From Ruminiclostridium sp. (GTDB taxonomy: Bacteria; Bacillota; Clostridia; Oscillospirales; Ruminococcaceae), in the NCBI GenBank assembly GCA_017942025.1, contig JAGAVH010000077.1, positions 18,889 to 82,888 on the forward strand: a stretch of DNA of 64,000 nucleotides, given 5' to 3'. The notes beneath the pieces are model-generated. The model did no database searches, was not told the DNA's origin, and worked only from the letters and a program-made list of their open reading frames with translations. Within the stretch, counting starts at the first letter, position 1; each line of letters begins with the position of its first letter. The translations under genes were made by a program, and so were the position numbers. Below are positions 8,611 to 18,146 of the stretch, one piece after another.

Positions 8611-8676
8611 ATTTCAAAATAGGGGCGAAAGCCCTTACATATATTTAACAAAAACGAAAGGTTTAAAATAGCGATT

Positions 8677-9540
8677 ATGGATTACATAACTATAATAATA
8701 CAAGGTATTATACAGGGAATAACAGAATTTTTACCCGTATCAAGCTCAGGACATCTGTCGGTTGCACAGCATTTTATGAACGTGGGAGAAAACTCTCTTC
8801 TTATTTCTATATTTTTGCATTTAGGTACGCTTCTTGCGGTGTTTATCGCATTTTTCCCCACCATATCCAGAATGATAATAGAATTTTTCCTTACTATAAA
8901 GGATATATTTACCGGGAAATTTTCCTGGAAGAATATGAATGCAGACAGACGTATGATGTTTATGGTGATAATAGCAACGTTTATGCTTGTGCCGATTTAC
9001 TTCTTCAGAGATTTCTTTGTGTCCTTTGAAGGTGACAACGACATCATATTTGAAGGTGTTGCATTCTTGTTTACAGCCACTTTGCTGTTTATGTCCGACA
9101 AATGCGTAAAGGGAAAAAAGACAGGTGACAAGATGAAGGTTACTGATGCTGTTGCAGTAGGTGCAATGCAATGCGTAGCTTTATTTCCAGGTGTTTCCCG
9201 TTCGGGTTCAACAACAGCAACGGGACTGTTCTGTGGTCTTACAAAGGAAACTGCGGTAGCATATTCATTTATTCTTGGCATTCCTGCTATACTGGGTGGA
9301 AGTGTGCTTGAGCTTGGTCAGGCGGCCAGTGAAAGTGTACAGCTTGACCTGGTGGGACTAGGCATTGGATTTGCGGTTGCAGCTGTTGTTGGTTTGTTGT
9401 CAATTTTCCTTGTGAAATGGCTTATAAAAAGGGATAGATTCAAGATATTCGGTGTATATACTGCTTTGCTCGGCCTTTTTTGCATAGGTATAGGCGTATA
9501 TGAGCTGGTTACAGGCTCTCATTTTGTTATAATTTTCTGA
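8677..9540 (+). CDS. uppP: Undecaprenyl-diphosphate phosphatase
   Basis: The 287-residue multi-pass membrane protein has both BacA/UppP signatures: EFLPVSSSGHL (residues 17-27) and LFPGVSRSGSTT (about 168-179). It removes a phosphate from undecaprenyl pyrophosphate to recycle the lipid carrier for peptidoglycan and other wall polymers. That makes it relevant to the glycan locus at 27-42 kb, which needs the same carrier. It stands between ylzJ and spoIIIE, a place it does not hold in Bacillus. The ribosome site is weak (GAAAGG about 16 bases before the ATG). Confidence 0.94.
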   Translation: MDYITIIIQGIIQGITEFLPVSSSGHLSVAQHFMNVGENSLLISIFLHLGTLLAVFIAFFPTISRMIIEFFLTIKDIFTGKFSWKNMNADRRMMFMVIIATFMLVPIYFFRDFFVSFEGDNDIIFEGVAFLFTATLLFMSDKCVKGKKTGDKMKVTDAVAVGAMQCVALFPGVSRSGSTTATGLFCGLTKETAVAYSFILGIPAILGGSVLELGQAASESVQLDLVGLGIGFAVAAVVGLLSIFLVKWLIKRDRFKIFGVYTALLGLFCIGIGVYELVTGSHFVIIF

Positions 9541-9602
9541 TACAAAACAGATATATGATTGATAAAAAAAGGGAATTTCTATAAACGAAAGGATTGATAA
9601 AT

Positions 9603-12323
9603 ATGGCAAGCAGAAACGGTGGTAAGAGCACGGCTATAACCACTACAAAGCAGAATAAAGGTACAAGAAAATCCAAAGAAGAAACTTCATTTGTTGAGCG
9701 TCGCCGCAAAGAGATGGAACAGGAAGAGATAAAACACAGAAGAATGAGTGCCGTGATACTTTTTGCGGTTGGTGTTCTTCTTGTACTCTTTGCTGTAATA
9801 GGTTTAATCAGCTCAATGCAACCGGGCGATGATAATCTTCTTGATATGATTTATATGTTCTTATGTGGTATATTCGGCTTTACCGTGTTTTTCACAGGTC
9901 CGATTGTAATTTATGTTGCTATACTTATTGCAACGGATAAAAGCAGGACGAGTATCACGACTAAGGTTATACAGCTTTCTGCAGGAATTATTTTGCTCAG
10001 CACAGCTATTCAGATAATTTTTGTCGGCACTGTCGGAGAAAACACCACTAATCTTTTTGAGGCTATAGGTTCATTGTATATGGATGGTATAGCTCTAAAG
10101 GGCGGCGGTGTTGTTGGCGGACTCCTGGCAGCTATTCTGTTACTTTTTGGCAGAGTGGGTGCGATTGTAGTTATTTCGCTTATAATTTTTGTTTTTGTAA
10201 TGTTTATAAGTAGAAAAACTCTTATGGAGTTTTTAGGCTTTGTCGGAAAGCCTGTGAAAAAGGCGGCGGTGGTAGCTAAGGAAAAGCGTGATCAGCGCAA
10301 AGAGGAAATGGAAATCCTGCGTCTTGAAAACGAGCGAAAGAACCAGATAGAAGCAGAAAAACGCAAGCAGAAGATAGCAGAGCTTGAAATGGCAACCGCA
10401 GATAATCTGCACGATCCGATATCAAAAAGACGGAACGATATACTGGAAAGGCAGAGAGCGGAAAATGAAGATTTTATAAATACTCTCAATGAGTATAGTG
10501 GTAATGACGGTAATTCGGTAAGACCCGGAACGGATGTTTTACCTGACATTCATCAAGGATCAGAGGTACATAATTCTTGTGGAGATAAGCTGCCCGATAT
10601 CCCTGAAGTCTTTGATTGTGACGAATCCGATTCATATGTTATGCCCGAAATAGTTGTGGAAGAAGAGCAGATTTCGCCTGTGTTGAACTTCACTACAGAA
10701 CGTAAGGCACCTGTTGAAGAAGCACTCAGACGATATTCCGAAGAAAAAAATCCGTTAGATGATAACAAAGCAAAAAATGAAACAGAAACTGCAAAGACAG
10801 AGATAGAAAAGCAGATATCCGAGGAAGACAAATCTTCGATGGAGCAATATATTTTGCCTCCATCAGCTATCCTTGATGAAATATTACCTTCAAAAAGTGC
10901 CGACAATGTAAGAAAAGAACTTGAAGAAAATGCTACAAAGATAGTTGAGGTACTCAAAAGCTTTGGCGTGCAGACAAAATGTATAGGTGCTTGCAGAGGT
11001 CCTTCTGTTACAAGATATGAGTTACAGCCGGCAGCAGGTGTAAAGATTTCAAAAATTACCGGACTTTCCGATGATATTGCATTGAACCTTGCGGCAGAAG
11101 GCATCAGAATAGAAGCGCCTATTCCCGGAAAGCCTGCCGTAGGTATCGAAGTACCTAATAAAAAGACGGATTCTGTTCCTTTCAGAACACTTATAGAATG
11201 CAATGAAGTCAATACACATAAGAGCAAGCTTGCGGCGGCGCTTGGTAAAGATATAGCAGGCGATAATGTGATTATAGATGTGGCTGAAATGCCTCATCTG
11301 CTTATAGCAGGTACTACAGGTTCAGGTAAATCTGTATGTATGAACACAATAATTATGTCCATACTTTTCCGCAGTACACCGGATGAGGTCAGATTCATAA
11401 TGATTGACCCTAAGGCTGTTGAATTTATGTGCTATAATGGCATCCCACATCTGCTTATACCGGTAGTTACCGATCCCAAAAAGGCGGCAGGCGCGCTTGC
11501 ATGGGCTGTTACTGAAATGCTGAGAAGATATAATCTCTTCTCTGAATATAATGTTAGAAACCTTCAGGGCTATAATTCCTTGGCTGATAAAGACCCTGAG
11601 CTCAAGAAGCTTCCCCAGATTGCCATTTTCATAGATGAGCTTTCTGACCTTATGATGGCTTCTAAAAACGAAGTTGAAGATAGCATTTGCCGTCTTGCAC
11701 AGATGGCAAGAGCGGCAGGAATGCATCTTATAATAGCAACACAAAGACCTACAGTTGATGTTGTTACAGGTCTTATTAAGGCGAATATTCCAAGTAGAAT
11801 TGCTCTCAAAGTCGGAACGGGTATAGATAGCCGTGTTATTATTGATGAGCAGGGCGCTGAAAAACTGATCGGTAAAGGTGATATGCTTCTTAAAACGACC
11901 AGTATGCCTAAGCCCAAGCGTGTTCAGGGATGTTGGATATCTGATAATGAAGTCGAAAGAGTTGTTAATTTTATCAAAGATTCCTTCATTCTTGAATATG
12001 ATGATAATGTTATGAACGAAGTTGAAAGACAAGCTGAGCTTGTCCGCTCAAACGATAAAAAATCAGATATGTCTGCAGAAAGCGGCGATATAGATGTAAG
12101 TGATGAGAAGCTTGAAGAAGCTATACGTGTTGTGGTAGAGGCAGGCCAGGCGAGTACAAGTGCTCTTCAGAGAAGATTAAAGCTTGGCTATGGCAGAGCT
12201 GCACGTCTTATCGATATTATGGAAGAAATGGGAATAGTAGGTCCATCAGAAGGAAGCAAGCCGCGTCAGGTGCTTATGACAAGAGAACAGTATTACGAAA
12301 GACAGATGAATAATAACGATTAA
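9603..12323 (+). CDS. spoIIIE: DNA translocase FtsK/SpoIIIE
   Basis: The 906-residue protein has four N-terminal membrane helices (about residues 40-205), a charged linker rich in Glu/Lys (about 215-430), and the alpha/beta motor with Walker A GTTGSGKS near residue 570 and Walker B IAIFIDELSD near 675. A C-terminal gamma winged helix (about 835-895, STSALQRRLKLGYGRAARLIDIM) reads directional DNA sequences. It pumps chromosomal DNA through the division or sporulation septum. The ATG at 9603 is preceded by GAAAGGA at good spacing. A more upstream TTG at 9594 is too close to that site. It is probably cotranscribed with ygiQ downstream. Confidence 0.95.
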   Translation: MASRNGGKSTAITTTKQNKGTRKSKEETSFVERRRKEMEQEEIKHRRMSAVILFAVGVLLVLFAVIGLISSMQPGDDNLLDMIYMFLCGIFGFTVFFTGPIVIYVAILIATDKSRTSITTKVIQLSAGIILLSTAIQIIFVGTVGENTTNLFEAIGSLYMDGIALKGGGVVGGLLAAILLLFGRVGAIVVISLIIFVFVMFISRKTLMEFLGFVGKPVKKAAVVAKEKRDQRKEEMEILRLENERKNQIEAEKRKQKIAELEMATADNLHDPISKRRNDILERQRAENEDFINTLNEYSGNDGNSVRPGTDVLPDIHQGSEVHNSCGDKLPDIPEVFDCDESDSYVMPEIVVEEEQISPVLNFTTERKAPVEEALRRYSEEKNPLDDNKAKNETETAKTEIEKQISEEDKSSMEQYILPPSAILDEILPSKSADNVRKELEENATKIVEVLKSFGVQTKCIGACRGPSVTRYELQPAAGVKISKITGLSDDIALNLAAEGIRIEAPIPGKPAVGIEVPNKKTDSVPFRTLIECNEVNTHKSKLAAALGKDIAGDNVIIDVAEMPHLLIAGTTGSGKSVCMNTIIMSILFRSTPDEVRFIMIDPKAVEFMCYNGIPHLLIPVVTDPKKAAGALAWAVTEMLRRYNLFSEYNVRNLQGYNSLADKDPELKKLPQIAIFIDELSDLMMASKNEVEDSICRLAQMARAAGMHLIIATQRPTVDVVTGLIKANIPSRIALKVGTGIDSRVIIDEQGAEKLIGKGDMLLKTTSMPKPKRVQGCWISDNEVERVVNFIKDSFILEYDDNVMNEVERQAELVRSNDKKSDMSAESGDIDVSDEKLEEAIRVVVEAGQASTSALQRRLKLGYGRAARLIDIMEEMGIVGPSEGSKPRQVLMTREQYYERQMNNND

Positions 12324-12365
12324 ATCGTTCATTTGAGCAAACGATGATGAACAACGAGGTGCAAA

Positions 12366-14297
12366 ATGCCATTTTTACCGATAACAAAGGAAGATATGAT
12401 AGAGCGCGGTATAAACCAACTTGATTTTATATGCGTAACAGGTGATGCTTATGTCGATCATCCTTCCTTTGGCATTGCAATTATTTCAAGAATGCTGGAA
12501 AGCTGTGGATGCAGTGTAGGAATTATTGCACAGCCTCAGACTGACAGCGATTACAAAAAGCTTGGTGAACCTAAGCATTGCTTTTTAGTAACAGGCGGTA
12601 ACATCGATAGTATGGTGTCAAATTACACTGTATTCAAGAAAAAACGTTGGGATGATGCATACTGCGAAGGTGGTAAAGGGGGAAAACGTCCTGACAGAGC
12701 CGTTACCGTATATTGCAATAAGCTCAAAGAGCTTTTCCCCGATAAGGAAATAGCTATAGGCGGTCTCGAAGCCAGTCTCAGACGTTTTGCTCACTATGAT
12801 TATTGGGCGGATAAGGTTATGCCGTCTATTCTTGTAGACAGTAAGGCAGAACTTCTTATGTATGGTATGGGCGAGCTTACTATTGTTCAACTGTACAATG
12901 AGATAAAATCAGGGAAGAAGCTCAGTGAGATACACGATATAAGAGGTACCTGCTATCTGACAGAACCTAAAAACACCCCTTTAGGCGCTGTACAGTGTGA
13001 TAGCTATGAAATAGTGAGCGAGAATAAAAAAGCCTACGCCAAGTCGTGCAGACTCCAGTATGATGAACAGGATGAAATATATGGAAAGACTGTAATCCAG
13101 CGTCATGGAAATATGATGTTGGTGCAGAATCCGCCTCAGCGTAGTCTTACCCAGTCTGAATTTGATAAAGCGTATGAGCTACCCTATATGAGAGCTTATC
13201 ATCCTTGTTATGAACAGGGTGGTGGAGTTCCGGGGATTCAGGAAGTGGAGTTTTCTATAACACATAGTCGTGGCTGTTTCGGCTATTGTAATTTTTGCTC
13301 TATAGCGCTTCATCAGGGCAGAAGAATTCAGGTAAGAAGCGAAGAGTCAGTTATAAACGAGGCTATCGACTTATCGAATAAGCCTAATTTCAAGGGGTAT
13401 ATACACGATGTGGGAGGACCTACAGCAAATTTTCGCGCCCCTTCATGTGATAAACAGCTAAAAAACGGGCTGTGTAAAGGCAAAAAATGTCTTGCTCCTA
13501 CACCTTGTCCCGCTCTTAAAGCCGATCACGCGGAGTATCTCAATCTTCTGAGAAAGATACGTTCCCTGAAAAAGGTCAAGAAGGTGTTTATCCGTTCAGG
13601 TATCAGATATGATTACATGCTGAAGGATAAGGATGATACATTTTTCAGGGAGCTGGTAGAACATCATGTAAGCGGACAGCTTAAAGTTGCTCCTGAACAT
13701 GCCAGCAACAAAGTGCTTGATCTTATGGGTAAACCGCATATAGAAGTGTATGAAGAGTTTGAGAAGAAGTTTTACAGATATACCAAGGAATGTGGTAAAG
13801 AGCAGTATTTGGTGCCTTATCTTATGTCGTCGCATCCGGGATGCACAGTAAGAGAGGCAGTGGATTTAGCTGTCTTTTTAAAAAAACATAATATAAGACC
13901 CGAGCAGGTGCAGGATTTTTATCCTACTCCCGGTACTATTTCCACAGCAATGTATTACACAGGACTTAATCCTTATACAATGGAAGAGGTTTATGTTCCT
14001 AAAAAGCCTGAAGAAAAGGAAATGCAACGAGCATTGCTCCAGTATTTCAAGAAAGAGAATAAACAACTGGTCGCAAAAGCGCTTGTAAAAGCCGGCAGAA
14101 AAGAGCTCATCGGATATGGTAAGGAATGTCTTATTACACCTGATGGATTGAAGCTTGATAATGAAAAAGGAAGGGGGACTTCAAAAAATGGCAAAGGAAA
14201 CATCAAAAAAACAACCTTCGGCAAAGACGCAAAAAAAGAAAACAACAGAAGAAGCGGTAAAGAAGTCTCCAAAAACAGCACCAAAAGAAAGCGCTGA
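12366..14297 (+). CDS. YgiQ family radical SAM protein
   Basis: The 643-residue protein is a UPF0313/YgiQ member. It has an N-terminal domain (FICVTGDAYVDHPSFG), then the radical SAM cluster CFGYCNFC at about residues 304-311 that holds the 4Fe-4S centre and SAM, then the characteristic GGPTANF and cysteine-rich CKGKKCLAPTPCP segment. Its substrate is unknown in the family. The last 40 residues are a Lys/Asn-rich tail that runs 110 bases into the next gene in another frame. GAGGTG precedes the ATG. Confidence 0.88.
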   Translation: MPFLPITKEDMIERGINQLDFICVTGDAYVDHPSFGIAIISRMLESCGCSVGIIAQPQTDSDYKKLGEPKHCFLVTGGNIDSMVSNYTVFKKKRWDDAYCEGGKGGKRPDRAVTVYCNKLKELFPDKEIAIGGLEASLRRFAHYDYWADKVMPSILVDSKAELLMYGMGELTIVQLYNEIKSGKKLSEIHDIRGTCYLTEPKNTPLGAVQCDSYEIVSENKKAYAKSCRLQYDEQDEIYGKTVIQRHGNMMLVQNPPQRSLTQSEFDKAYELPYMRAYHPCYEQGGGVPGIQEVEFSITHSRGCFGYCNFCSIALHQGRRIQVRSEESVINEAIDLSNKPNFKGYIHDVGGPTANFRAPSCDKQLKNGLCKGKKCLAPTPCPALKADHAEYLNLLRKIRSLKKVKKVFIRSGIRYDYMLKDKDDTFFRELVEHHVSGQLKVAPEHASNKVLDLMGKPHIEVYEEFEKKFYRYTKECGKEQYLVPYLMSSHPGCTVREAVDLAVFLKKHNIRPEQVQDFYPTPGTISTAMYYTGLNPYTMEEVYVPKKPEEKEMQRALLQYFKKENKQLVAKALVKAGRKELIGYGKECLITPDGLKLDNEKGRGTSKNGKGNIKKTTFGKDAKKENNRRSGKEVSKNSTKRKR

Positions 14298-15522
14298 TTC
14301 CTCGAATAAAAAGGAAAATGAGACAAAGAAGTCTTCAAAGGCAGAAGCAGAACACAAAGATAAGCCGAAGGCAAGGACTGCTGAAAATTCGGTTGATAAA
14401 AAAACTAAAACTCAGGAAAAGTGCGATATTGCAGAAATAAAGGAAACAAATATAGTCTCAGGCTCAAAAACAGACTATAAAACAAGAAAAACAGGATCTA
14501 TACAAAAAAAGGATTCTCCGCGGAAGGAAAATGCTGAAAAGAAAAATAAGCCTGAGGGAGAAGAAACTCAGTACACACCATATAAAAAGAAGGTAAAGAT
14601 CAGTTTCAAAGGTTTTCTGATTTCCTTCCTGATAATAGCGCTTTTCCTGACTCTTAACCAGTTTATATTTCATATTCCAGGTGTCCCGACCTGGGAAAGT
14701 GTTTTTTCTGACGAAAAACCCTCTTTCTCTATACCTACAGGAGAAATGCAGGTGCATTTTATCGATGTAGGGCAGGGTGATAGCACGCTTATAGTAACTG
14801 AGAAAAAAGTGGTGCTTATAGACAGCGGAGAAACAGAATACGGAAATACGGTGATAGAATACATAGAAAAGCTCGGCATTTCAAAGCTTGATATTGTAAT
14901 CGGTTCACATCCTCATTCTGATCATATAGGCTCTTTGTCGCAGGTGGTTGACAAATTTGATGTAGACAGGCTTATACTCCCTAAAATGACAAAGGATATG
15001 ATACCTGATACCGTCTGCTATACAAATCTTATCAGAAGCGCAGATAAGAAGAAAGCTAAAGTAAGCTTTGTAAGAGGAGGAGAAGAGCTTGTATTATCCG
15101 ATGATTGCAGAATAGATATTCTTGCACCTGTGAGTGATTACGATGACCTAAATAACTATTCTGTTGTATGCAAGCTGATTCATGGTGAGAATAGCTTTCT
15201 GTTTACAGGAGATATCGAAACCTCTGCAGAGTATGATGTAGTTGAAGGCGGTGCAGACCTCAGTGCCAATGTACTGAAAGTGCCGCATCACGGCAGTGCA
15301 ACTTCAAGTTCATACAAATTTTTAAAGACTGTCAGACCGACTTATGCAGTGATTTCTGTAGGCTCTCCAAATGATTACGGACATCCGAATAAGGCTGTAT
15401 TTGAACGTTATAAAGAATTTGAGTGTAAGCGTTATCGTACTGATGTCAACGGTGATATTGTATTTAAAAGCGATGGCGTAAAGCTTATCATCGAAACAGA
15501 GAATAAAAATAGTCACGTTTAA
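14188..15522 (+). CDS. Membrane-anchored ComEC/Rec2-like metallo-beta-lactamase-fold hydrolase
   Basis: The 444-residue protein has a long Lys/Glu-rich cytosolic N-terminus (about 1-140), one membrane helix (FLISFLIIALFLTLNQFIF) and an outer metallo-beta-lactamase domain. HFIDVGQGDS begins the domain, SHPHSDHIG holds the metal histidines, FTGDIE and VPHHGS follow. This is the layout of the C-terminal ComEC nuclease-like domain, here without the ComEC channel, so DNA degradation at the surface is a possible role. The ATG at 14188 has GGAAGGGGG upstream, inside the end of ygiQ. An earlier TTG/ATG in the same frame is less well placed. Confidence 0.8.
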   Translation: MAKETSKKQPSAKTQKKKTTEEAVKKSPKTAPKESADSSNKKENETKKSSKAEAEHKDKPKARTAENSVDKKTKTQEKCDIAEIKETNIVSGSKTDYKTRKTGSIQKKDSPRKENAEKKNKPEGEETQYTPYKKKVKISFKGFLISFLIIALFLTLNQFIFHIPGVPTWESVFSDEKPSFSIPTGEMQVHFIDVGQGDSTLIVTEKKVVLIDSGETEYGNTVIEYIEKLGISKLDIVIGSHPHSDHIGSLSQVVDKFDVDRLILPKMTKDMIPDTVCYTNLIRSADKKKAKVSFVRGGEELVLSDDCRIDILAPVSDYDDLNNYSVVCKLIHGENSFLFTGDIETSAEYDVVEGGADLSANVLKVPHHGSATSSSYKFLKTVRPTYAVISVGSPNDYGHPNKAVFERYKEFECKRYRTDVNGDIVFKSDGVKLIIETENKNSHV

Positions 15523-15526
15523 AAAG

Positions 15527-15563
15527 AATCCCATCACATTCAACATGCGAATGTGATGGGATT
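15527..15563. terminator. Bidirectional terminator
   Basis: A perfect 14-bp stem (15527-15540 with 15550-15563) lies between two convergent genes, with T-rich sequence on the plus-strand side. Confidence 0.85.
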
Positions 15564-15571
15564 TATTTGTT

Positions 15572-16162
15572 TTAATTATCTTCCATAGCTTCTTTTAGCT
15601 CTGCTTCAGAAACTGTGAGATATCCGTGAATAAAGCTGTTAAGTACACCTCTGTATGCGCCGGCAGGGTTTGCAAAGAATTTTCTTTCCATCTGCTGTGC
15701 CGCTTCAAGAGTAGGTGCATATATTTTAAGCTCCATAAGATCGGCGCCTCCAACCTCGTTAATAAAGCGGATATAGAGATGATAACCCTGGTCTAGTGTG
15801 ATGATTTCGCATTTTACAGCTTTTTCAAGATGGGTATGTGCGGTTATCTTTTTTGCCAGATATACTGCGTCCTCACGGATGGACAGAGGGATGGAATATG
15901 CAAGCTCGATAGCTAGATAATTACTCTGATTTGTAGGATGGCATATTTCACAGCCATCTACTGTTTCTACTGTTATAAGCTTTTTTTCTTCCATGCTCAT
16001 AATGCAGGAGTGAAAATCGAAATATTTTACAAATTCCTGGTCTACAGTACATCGCATAAGCTCTTCCTTGCTCATACAGCCTACTTTTCTGAGTAGGTGA
16101 GCGATAAGTATCTGTATTTCCTTGTCCTCATACAAGGTGAGTTTAGGAGCACGAAAATTCAT
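15572..16162 (-). CDS. DUF4364-like probable transcriptional regulator
   Basis: The 196-residue protein resembles the DUF4364 family of Clostridia. Its N-terminal half (IQILIAHLLRKVGCMSKEEL and VKYFDFHSCIMSMEEKKLI) has the helix pattern of a winged-helix domain, and the C-terminal half is a mixed alpha/beta domain. There are no membrane segments. The function is unknown; DNA binding is inferred from the fold pattern only. It is transcribed away from spoVB, from a promoter that shares its -10 with the spoVB promoter, so it might regulate that operon. CGAAAGGA precedes the ATG. Confidence 0.65.
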   Translation of the reverse strand: MNFRAPKLTLYEDKEIQILIAHLLRKVGCMSKEELMRCTVDQEFVKYFDFHSCIMSMEEKKLITVETVDGCEICHPTNQSNYLAIELAYSIPLSIREDAVYLAKKITAHTHLEKAVKCEIITLDQGYHLYIRFINEVGGADLMELKIYAPTLEAAQQMERKFFANPAGAYRGVLNSFIHGYLTVSEAELKEAMEDN

Positions 16163-16219
16163 AAGTCACTAATCCTTTCGGTTAAGAGAATGTGAATGTA
16201 TATAAATAAAATTTTTCAT

Positions 16220-16248
16220 TTGAATATATGTTGCTACTTTGATATAAT
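16220..16248 (+). promoter_or_regulatory. Promoter of spoVB
   Basis: TTGAAT (16220-16225) and TATAAT (16243-16248) have a 17-base spacer and a TGA extended -10. The leader is about 120 bases. Confidence 0.62.
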
Positions 16249-16272
16249 ACTATATTTTGGGGTGATTGTCAA
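16244..16272 (-). promoter_or_regulatory. Promoter of the DUF4364-like gene
   Basis: Minus-strand TTGACA (16267-16272) and TATTAT (16244-16249) have a 17-base spacer. The -10 overlaps the -10 of the opposite spoVB promoter. Confidence 0.6.
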
Positions 16273-16373
16273 GATACAGGCGCTTATGTAAAGCTTAAAA
16301 ATTCTCCTGAATTGTGCTTTTAACATAATCTCGTCCTTTTAGTAATATTATTTTACAGAAAGGAATGATTATT

Positions 16374-18077
16374 GTGAAACAGAACAATTTTGCTAAAAAT
16401 ACGCTGGTATTGTTTATTTCAATGTTTATAAGCAAAATAGTTGGAGCTATGTTCAAGATTCCACTTACAAATATTATAGGTGGAATCGGTATGGGATATT
16501 ATTCTACCGCTTATAGCATTTATACACCGGTATTTGCGCTTACAGCATCAGGGATACCAACTGTTATTATACGACAGATAGCAGAGAATATAGCAAAGAA
16601 AAATTATAAGAATGGCGATAAAATATTAAAAGTGGCACTTTTACTGTTTGGTTCGCTTGGAATTATAGGTACATTGTTTATAATTCTTGTGTCAGGCTTG
16701 TTTTCGGATTATGTAGCTAACTCACACGAGGGCGTATATGCTGTATTAGCAATATCTCCGAGTATTTTCTTTTGTTGCCTTTCCGCAGTGTTCAAAGGTT
16801 ATTACGAAGGCTATAATAATATGATACCATCAGCAGTATCTCAGATACTGGAATCAATCACAAGGGCGGTTGTTGGTCTTAGTAGTGCGGTTCTCATTAC
16901 AGAATGGGGTAAAGCGAGCTTTTACGATAACAAAACGGTGTTCGGAGTGTATTGTGACACTATTGCACAGGCAACAGAGCGAATTTTGCCGTTGTCAGCT
17001 GCTGCAGCGATATTTGCTGTCACAATAAGTGAGCTTGTATGTTTGCTTTGCATGGTTATTAAGCATAAATTGTTTAACAAAGAACGGTGTCATAATGGAT
17101 ATACGGGCGTTGTAGAGGAAAATCGGGTTATCGCACACAGACTTGTAAAGGAACTTATTCCTGTTGCTCTGGCGGCTATTGCGGTTAATCTCTCGTCTTT
17201 TATAGACATGATAACCATCCCGAGATGTATTGCTTATGCGATAACAAAGGATAGTGGATATTTTTCTTCTGTTTATTCACACATCATAAATTCTGGTATG
17301 GGAAGTATAAAATTATCCAATTTTATGTATGGAAGTTATACTGGAGTAGCAATAACGGTTTTTATGCTTGTTCCGGCTTTTACAGGTATGATAGGCAGAA
17401 GTGCACTTCCTGAGATAGCCGCATTCTGGTCATCGGGAAATCGTGAGCAATTTGCCGGAAGGCTTAAAGTAGTAATAAAATCAAATTTTATGATAGGCTT
17501 TCCGCTTTATTTTCTGATGGCGGCGTTTGCACCTGATATTCTGAAAATTCTGTATCACGGAAGACCTGACGAGGTTTCGATTTGTGTTACACCTTTATTT
17601 ATTCTTGCTGTAGGCGGTGTGTTTCTGACTTTATCATCAACATTTTATTCGGTGTTTCAGATGATAGGCAGGACGGATATTCCTATAAAGCTGACGCTTA
17701 TTTCATCGGCTGTGAAGCTTGTGTTGAACGTTTTTCTGATTTCTCTACCACAGATAAATATAAATGGTGCTGCAATATCTACTCTTATTGCATATTCCGT
17801 TTCTGCACTTGGAGGATATTTTGCGGTCGAAGCTGTTACAGGAATAGATTTAAAAATAATTTCTTGTATGAAATTTCCGTTTGTGGCCGCTTTTTTATGT
17901 GCTGTGTGTGCAAAGCTTTGCGAGTATTTCTTTGTCGGAGAGTTGAAGGGAATAGCGCTGTTTGTCGTTTGTGCAGTTGTTGGTATGTTTATATATTCTC
18001 TGTTTCTGACAATTAACAACAGATATAAATTAAAAATTCTGCTAAATCGACGAAAAAGAAAAATTTTGAAAAAATAA
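16374..18077 (+). CDS. spoVB: SpoVB/MurJ-like polysaccharide flippase
   Basis: The 567-residue protein is a MATE/MOP-type exporter with about 14 membrane helices. The opening LVLFISMFISKIVGAMFKIP and YYSTAYSIYTPVFAL are typical of SpoVB. SpoVB-type proteins flip lipid-linked precursors and are needed for the spore cortex. The GTG at 16374 fits the AGAAAGGA site (9 bases before); the ATG at 16365 abuts that site and is unlikely. It heads the conserved series spoVB-mazG-(hup)-yabO-yabP-yabQ-divIC. Confidence 0.87.
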   Translation: MKQNNFAKNTLVLFISMFISKIVGAMFKIPLTNIIGGIGMGYYSTAYSIYTPVFALTASGIPTVIIRQIAENIAKKNYKNGDKILKVALLLFGSLGIIGTLFIILVSGLFSDYVANSHEGVYAVLAISPSIFFCCLSAVFKGYYEGYNNMIPSAVSQILESITRAVVGLSSAVLITEWGKASFYDNKTVFGVYCDTIAQATERILPLSAAAAIFAVTISELVCLLCMVIKHKLFNKERCHNGYTGVVEENRVIAHRLVKELIPVALAAIAVNLSSFIDMITIPRCIAYAITKDSGYFSSVYSHIINSGMGSIKLSNFMYGSYTGVAITVFMLVPAFTGMIGRSALPEIAAFWSSGNREQFAGRLKVVIKSNFMIGFPLYFLMAAFAPDILKILYHGRPDEVSICVTPLFILAVGGVFLTLSSTFYSVFQMIGRTDIPIKLTLISSAVKLVLNVFLISLPQININGAAISTLIAYSVSALGGYFAVEAVTGIDLKIISCMKFPFVAAFLCAVCAKLCEYFFVGELKGIALFVVCAVVGMFIYSLFLTINNRYKLKILLNRRKRKILKK

Positions 18078-18078
18078 C

Positions 18079-18107
18079 TTGCATATTTCCTAGTTTTAGG
18101 GTATTAT
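18079..18107 (+). promoter_or_regulatory. Promoter of mazG
   Basis: TTGCAT (18079-18084) and TATTAT (18102-18107) are 17 bases apart, just after the spoVB stop. Confidence 0.6.
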
Positions 18108-18146
18108 TATATTTAGCTTATTTTTGCACATAGGAAGTGAATATCT

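Noticed and set aside
10553-11227. A 224-residue minus-strand frame inside spoIIIE
   Set aside because: It is fully inside the linker and motor coding region of a clear spoIIIE gene, has low-complexity Ser/Ile content and no ribosome site.
11322-12032. A 236-residue minus-strand frame inside spoIIIE
   Set aside because: It is antisense to the conserved motor domain, matches no family pattern and lacks a start signal.
17582-18016. A 144-residue plus frame inside spoVB
   Set aside because: It is an alternate frame of membrane-helix codons, rich in Cys, Phe and Arg; no ribosome site.
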